This document shows positions 59,945-64,000 of a stretch of 64,000 nucleotides of DNA, piece by piece. Position 1 is the first letter of the stretch; each line of letters opens with the position of its first letter. The translations under genes and the position numbers were made by a program. Source of the DNA: Paeniglutamicibacter kerguelensis. Its GTDB lineage: Bacteria; Actinomycetota; Actinomycetes; Actinomycetales; Micrococcaceae. The notes under the pieces are model-generated. The model ran no database searches. It worked only from the letters and a program-made list of their open reading frames with translations, and had not been told where the DNA came from. The stretch lies in the NCBI RefSeq assembly GCF_017876535.1, contig NZ_JAGIOF010000001.1:2170001-2234000 (forward strand), read 5' to 3'.

Positions 59945-60677
59945 GCGACGCCGGGGACTTCGGCGCCGAAGCCCCCGGCCATGAACCCGATCGTTGAATC
60001 GCCCGACCCGGACAAGGCGTCTGAGGATGATCGGTACGGAAATTCACGCTAAATAAATCAAGCGGCGGTGAATGTACCGGTTAGCCTTCGGCCCTCCAAC
60101 GGGGCGATTCGGGAATATGTGTGGATGCACCTTACGGGCGCCTCGGGTTGCCACTGGCGGCACCAGAAGGCAGATGCCATGCTGTTCGTCGGACGGGCCG
60201 CACCATTGGCGACGAACCAGTGGAGGGAACATTTGCGGAATCTGGAACGGCAGACTGATCTTTGCATTGGCATCGAGATTGTGGACTTCATTCTCGGTTC
60301 GGGTCTTGTGGCCCACTCAGGAACCGATCCTCACCACTGCGGATGATCCTAGAACTGCCACATGGTGGAATGCTCCGAGCATGAATTCGACTTCCGACCA
60401 GGGAATGTCCGTCCACACTCTTCGAATCTATCTTCGAATCGCGGGCCAACTCAATGGACAGTCGACATCAATGGCATTCGCATGAGAAGCCTCGCAGGCG
60501 CATCCACGCATGCAACTATCCGTGGCCCAAGAAATCTGTCCCCATGAGGGTTCCGCGGGGAGGCTCGCACCAAGCGGCTGGGCTCATGTCACACGGGGGT
60601 CGGCCGCGCGCAGCATTCGCACCCCGACATGAGCTTGAAAGGGCCGTCTTGCGGTAGGTAGACCTGCCTTCTCCGGG
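59945..60677. other. Region without a convincing gene, lower GC
   Basis: Roughly 730 bases of visibly lower GC than the flanks. Several short open frames exist on both strands but none has recognisable motifs or a ribosome site. One plus-strand stretch (60361-60545) reads like coding sequence (GPTQWTVDINGIRMRSL) yet lacks a start and continues no further. Possibly a decayed acquired gene. Confidence 0.35.
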
Positions 60678-61736
60678 CTACTGCCGGACCGTGTCAGTTA
60701 TGGAAAGGTCTTCGACGTTTACACGGGCAACAGAAAGATCCCGGTTCAACACATACGCCCGATCTTGGCCGTGGCTGAAGACAATTGCCTGGCGGGGCTC
60801 CTCGAAGCCCCCGAGTGTCTTCACGACCGTGTTTTCGGTGACGTCGATGACGTCAATGGTGTTGTCGGCCTTGTTGCTGGCGAAAAGAAGTTTGCCGTCC
60901 GGTGATAGGGCGGCACCATACGGTTCGCGGCCGACTTCGATTTCGGTCGTTGTATTTCCCTTCCGCAGGTCGACCATTGAGATGCTGTTGCGCCCGCTGT
61001 TTGCGGCATACAGCGTCTTCCCGTCAGCGGTCACGGAGATTCCCCGGATCTTGGAGAACCCGGTCAGTTCGCTGATAATCTTCCTGCTGGCGGCGTCGAA
61101 AACGGTGACCTTATCGCCCTCGAAGTTCGTCACAAAAACATGCTTTCCGTCCGGAGATACCTTGATGCCTTGCCGTGGCTGGGAAAATCCGGTGATTACG
61201 TCGGTCGGTTTCCGCGCATCAAGATCGACGACGGTGACTGAGCTATGTGCCTGGTTGTTCACATACATGCTCTTTCCATCGGGACTTACCGCGGTTCCGA
61301 ATGCTCCCGGTCCAACCACGACTTCATCCTGCAGCGTATAGTCCACCGTGCTGTAAAAGCGGAGGGTGCCGAGGCTGCTGTCGGAGACGACAAATTGCGA
61401 GCCGCCGTCGATGAACACAATGTTCCGCGGCGTGCCAAAGCCACCGATCTTCTTGCGCAGCACACCTTCGGCCAGGTCATAGATCAGGACTGACTTTTCG
61501 CGGCTGTCCGAGACCACCGCGGTTTTCTCATCCGGGCTCACGGCAAGGGAGTTGTTGGTGATATCGGCGTCAAATAAAGTTTTATCGTCTTCGGGAACCG
61601 CCGGGTTCGAACTGGCCGCGGCACCGGCGGTCTGGGATATTGCACCGGCGGCGGTATCTGTTGCGGCGTTGCAGCCGGCGAGCGCCAGCGCTGTCAGGGA
61701 TAGCACTGCCATGGTTGTACTGATTCGCTTGTTCAT
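60678..61736 (-). CDS. Beta-propeller lipoprotein (YncE/NHL-like)
   Basis: A 352-residue exported lipoprotein. Signal peptide with lipobox LALAGC near residue 22. The mature part is a beta-propeller: repeats with the pattern VSPDGK-x-x-(F/Y)V-x-N-x-x-x-x-x-V-x-V-x-D occur about seven times (AVSPDEKTAVVSD, AVSPDGKSMYVNN, KVSPDGKHVFVTN, SVTADGKTLYAAN, ALSPDGKLLFASN). Such proteins bind ligands or stabilise surface complexes; no catalytic residues are evident. ATG 61736 has GAGGAG 9 nt upstream. Confidence 0.88.
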   Translation of the reverse strand: MNKRISTTMAVLSLTALALAGCNAATDTAAGAISQTAGAAASSNPAVPEDDKTLFDADITNNSLAVSPDEKTAVVSDSREKSVLIYDLAEGVLRKKIGGFGTPRNIVFIDGGSQFVVSDSSLGTLRFYSTVDYTLQDEVVVGPGAFGTAVSPDGKSMYVNNQAHSSVTVVDLDARKPTDVITGFSQPRQGIKVSPDGKHVFVTNFEGDKVTVFDAASRKIISELTGFSKIRGISVTADGKTLYAANSGRNSISMVDLRKGNTTTEIEVGREPYGAALSPDGKLLFASNKADNTIDVIDVTENTVVKTLGGFEEPRQAIVFSHGQDRAYVLNRDLSVARVNVEDLSITDTVRQ

Positions 61737-62156
61737 AAAGTGCGGCTCCTCTGTGGGTTTGTTTTTGGGATCAGGACCAACGTGTCGCCTGAGACACGTC
61801 GGGAAATTCGGCTGACGTGTTTGACCGGCTCCGGGGGATGCATTCATGGCAGGCCCCGGCTACAGAACCAAACAATCGCGCCGAAGACCGGCTCCATCCA
61901 ATAAGACGAGGGATTGGGCCGGATCGTTCACTTGCAACCAAACTTCCCTCACGAGGCGGCGTATCCGTGGCGCCGGAACTGGGCCATGGCTGCCATGCAA
62001 GGACTTCGGCGGCTACCGGAAAGCCACGGCTGCCGACGGCGAGCAGACGACTTTGGAAAATGGCAGAGGGCCGTCCAAGGACATCCCCAAAGAACTGAAC
62101 CGCGTGTGCCTGAGACCGTTGTTGAAGCGTTCGTGCAGACGGGTCCGGGATCGGCT
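61737..62156. other. Intergenic region with no convincing gene
   Basis: A 420-base stretch. Open frames on both strands lack family motifs and a usable start. It holds the promoter region of the beta-propeller gene; nothing else could be supported. Confidence 0.3.
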
Positions 62157-62621
62157 CTAGAGCGGGAGCAACATCCTGTAGTTGGTCATCTCTACGCCGC
62201 GTGAGACCGGGTGCTGCTCGGCGACCACGGCAAATCCGTGCCGCTCGAAGAATGGCCGTGCCGTGATGCTCGCGTTGGCGTACAGCTCGGATGCGCTGGT
62301 TCCTACCGCGATTGCGCGGAGATGCGCCAGGAGGGCGCCGGCGACGCCGCGTCGACCGAACTTGGGGGCGACAAACATCATGTCGATGTAGCCATCGGCT
62401 TCGACGTCGGAGAAGCCTGCGACCTCGGCCCCGATGGCGGCCACGTAGGTATTGAGCGACTTCCTCGCGGTGTTCCATTGGATGGCATCGCGTTCATCCG
62501 CCCGCGCCCATGCAGCGATCTGCTCCGCTGAGTAGTGCGCCGAAGCAGTCTCCGTGACCGCCGCCAAGAACACGCCCAGCGTCGCTGGGGCATCGGTCTC
62601 GGCGTAGGGACGGATCTCCAT
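62157..62621 (-). CDS. GNAT family N-acetyltransferase (YafP-like)
   Basis: A 154-residue acetyltransferase. Seen: IRPYAETDAPATLGVFLAAV, SAHYSAEQIAAWA, IDMMFVAPKFGRRGVAGALLAHL (acetyl-CoA loop with R-R-G-V-A), and RPFFERHGFAVVAEQ. The layout matches the YafP subgroup. The substrate is unknown. A G-rich ribosome site (GGGGG) precedes ATG 62621. Confidence 0.88.
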   Translation of the reverse strand: MEIRPYAETDAPATLGVFLAAVTETASAHYSAEQIAAWARADERDAIQWNTARKSLNTYVAAIGAEVAGFSDVEADGYIDMMFVAPKFGRRGVAGALLAHLRAIAVGTSASELYANASITARPFFERHGFAVVAEQHPVSRGVEMTNYRMLLPL

Positions 62622-62764
62622 CCCCCGATTCCATCACACCATGCGGCTGCCCGATGGACGATCCCGGTCCAGTTCTCTTTTTGTTTCCATCTCTCGGGCA
62701 AATCACTCGGATGGCGGGCCGTATGCAGACACGGTCGCCGATGACAGCAGGTACACGATAGCTG

Positions 62765-62819
62765 GTGACACTGTCACTCCATCGTGCGCACGCCCGCATC
62801 CGGTTGACGTCCGGATGCG
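62765..62819. repeat. Two inverted repeats between the GNAT and ABC genes
   Basis: GTGACACTGTCAC (62765-62777), a 6-bp palindrome about a central C, and a 9-bp stem CGCATCCGG/CCGGATGCG (62795-62803 with 62811-62819). The second follows the ABC gene stop and is terminator-like without a T tract; the first might be an operator for something upstream of the GNAT gene. Confidence 0.35.
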
Positions 62820-62831
62820 TGACAACCAACC

Positions 62832-64000
62832 CTAGATCCGGGCGGGAGCGGCCGGACCCATCCTGTGCACACGGTGCGCGGTGGCGGCCATGAACGCCTC
62901 GTCGTGGGTGGCAAGCAGCACCGCGCCGCCGCGGTCCAACACTGTCTCGATCGCCGTGTGCAGCAGGGCCAGCCCGTCCGCATCCAGCGCCTCGGTCGGC
63001 TCGTCGAGCAACAGCACCGTGGGTTCACGCACCAGCACCGTGGCCAGGGCGACCAGCCGGCGGGCCGAGGCCGGCAACTCGTAGGGGTGGGTCTCCGCCT
63101 CGTCGGCCAACCCCAGCGAGGCCAGCACCTCCGGGATCCGGGCGGCCTGGGGAGCACGCTTGGGAAGGCCGAACGCGACCTCACGGCGGACCGTGCGCTC
63201 GAACAACTGGTCGACGGGATTCTGCAGCAGCAGACCCACGGACCCGCCCGAGGATGCGCTCCCGGCCACCTCTCCGGCGGCTGGGCGCATCAGGCCGGCG
63301 GCGGCCTTGAGCACCGTGGTCTTGCCGGTACCGTTCGGCCCGGCCAGCGCGACACATTCCCCGGCCCTCAATTGGAGGTCCAGCCCCGCCACCACAGATC
63401 CGGCGGAGCCCCGGTAACCAAGGTCGATCCCGGAGAACTCGAGCAGGGCGGGCCCGTCGGCAACCGGCCGTCGGACCGGAGGGGCTGCGGCGCGGGCCGT
63501 CGGCGCGACGTATTCCACTTCGTGGCAACTCCCCTCGCGAAGTGACAGCACGTGATCGGCACCGGCCGCCAGCTGGTCCATGAAGCGGGTGAGCAGCACC
63601 ACCGCGGTGCCCTCGGAGCGCAGCCGGCCCACCAGCGCACAGACGCGGGCCGCCGCCGCAGTGTCCAATCCGGCCAGCGGCTCGTCGAGCACCAGCACCG
63701 GCGCCTCGCCGAGCGCGAGCGCGGCCAGCGCCACGAGTCGCTCCTGTCCGCCGGAGAGCTTGCCCGGGTCGCGGTCCATCAGCGCGTGCAGCCCCAGCCG
63801 GTCCGCGAGCGCGGCGATCCGCGCCCGCATCTGTGTGCGCGGCACCCCCGCGTTCTCCAGGCCCAGGGCCAGTTCCTCTTCCACTGTTTCGCGCACCCCG
63901 GAGAGGTAGTGGCGGGCGTCCTGGGGCAGCATCCCGACCTGGCGGGCCCACCCCACCGGATCGATGCGCACGCCACTGCCGGCGCCGTGGCGGATTTCCC
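62832..64000 (-). CDS. Fused double ATP-binding protein, ECF/cobalt-type ABC transporter (5' end outside window)
   Basis: At least 389 residues with two ABC ATPase units. The first unit has lost its Walker A to the window edge but shows LSGGQERLVALAALALGEAPVLVLDEPLAGLD (signature and Walker B). The second starts at LLEFSGIDLGYRGSAGSVVAG, with Walker A LAGPNGTGKTTVLKAAAG, Q-loop VGLLLQNPVDQLFERTV and Walker B TVLLLDEPTEALDADG. Its signature, however, reads PASARRLVAL instead of LSGGQ. This organisation is that of fused EcfA1-A2 ATPases feeding a vitamin or metal uptake system; the T and S components must lie beyond the edge. Confidence 0.87.
   Translation of the reverse strand, partial: EIRHGAGSGVRIDPVGWARQVGMLPQDARHYLSGVRETVEEELALGLENAGVPRTQMRARIAALADRLGLHALMDRDPGKLSGGQERLVALAALALGEAPVLVLDEPLAGLDTAAAARVCALVGRLRSEGTAVVLLTRFMDQLAAGADHVLSLREGSCHEVEYVAPTARAAAPPVRRPVADGPALLEFSGIDLGYRGSAGSVVAGLDLQLRAGECVALAGPNGTGKTTVLKAAAGLMRPAAGEVAGSASSGGSVGLLLQNPVDQLFERTVRREVAFGLPKRAPQAARIPEVLASLGLADEAETHPYELPASARRLVALATVLVREPTVLLLDEPTEALDADGLALLHTAIETVLDRGGAVLLATHDEAFMAATAHRVHRMGPAAPARI

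Noticed and set aside
60044..60346. Overlapping frames on both strands as a small gene
   Set aside because: Neither strand has a family motif, a ribosome site or the codon bias of neighbouring genes.
61771..62478. Minus-strand frame of 235 codons
   Set aside because: It is the shifted frame of the YafP-like GNAT gene continued into intergenic DNA.

Overview
The window is high-GC DNA from an actinobacterium, most likely a member of the Micrococcaceae (Arthrobacter or Paeniglutamicibacter type). The reasons are gene content and order: a trp operon carrying the two actinobacterial membrane proteins (a Trp-associated protein and a HGxxPAAW protein), a DUF3000 gene next to ribonuclease D, an ANTAR response regulator of PdtaR type, a TIGR03085 mycothiol-isomerase-fold protein, tRNA genes without an encoded CCA end, and a ribM-led riboflavin operon. 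It is ordinary chromosome. I see no insertion sequence, prophage, plasmid function, CRISPR array or defence island.

Layout. 1-7.5 kb: the 5' end of polA, a thioesterase, a P-loop kinase-like protein, a DHFR-like reductase, a Pit phosphate transporter with a small membrane partner, a 1.1 kb stretch holding a decayed gene, a Sua5/YrdC protein, a VOC protein, an aldose epimerase and PdtaR. 7.7-9.1 kb: tRNA-Leu and a frameshifted trypsin-like protease. 9.2-24.2 kb: one long leftward block of central and amino-acid metabolism (hisI, trpE, two membrane proteins, trpC, trpB, trpA, lgt, gltB, gltD, pyk). 24.4-28.7 kb: a TIGR03085 protein, a long amidase with a divergent TetR regulator, and a GNAT enzyme. 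28.6-40.1 kb: leftward operons hisE-hisG-hisF and def-fmt-rsmB-rpe, then an FMN riboswitch leading ribM-ribD-ribE-ribBA-ribH. 40.3-41.4 kb: an eight-gene tRNA cluster (4 Gly, 3 Val, 1 Cys) containing a perfect tandem duplication. 41.6-48.4 kb: an antitoxin-like protein, BenE, ZapE, a sulfurtransferase-SufE pair, YbaK, an alpha/beta hydrolase and MsrB. 48.6-57.6 kb: rightward genes for a DUF6421 protein, an SDR, a threonine-aldolase-like enzyme, DUF3000, RNase D, then the fadA-fadB beta-oxidation pair. 57.7-64 kb: two tandem Rieske lipoproteins, a hypothetical protein, an isochorismatase-fold hydrolase, a lower-GC stretch without a convincing gene, a beta-propeller lipoprotein, a GNAT enzyme and the 3' part of a fused double-ATPase of ECF type.

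How parts work together. Glutamate synthase supplies glutamate, Trp and His genes share a strand and a neighbourhood, and the riboflavin genes form one FMN-sensing unit that places a riboflavin-uptake protein first. def, fmt, rsmB and rpe form a translation-maintenance operon. fadA and fadB form one fatty-acid oxidation complex.

I found no clearly new multi-gene system. The best leads are: a set of at least eight genes whose -10 box sits 6-7 nt before the start codon (predicted leaderless mRNAs); the DUF6421/SDR/aldolase group; the recently duplicated tRNA array; the single-base frameshift in the HtrA-like protease; terminator hairpins built into stop codons of convergent genes; a TetR operator candidate; and a fused ABC ATPase whose second signature motif has decayed.
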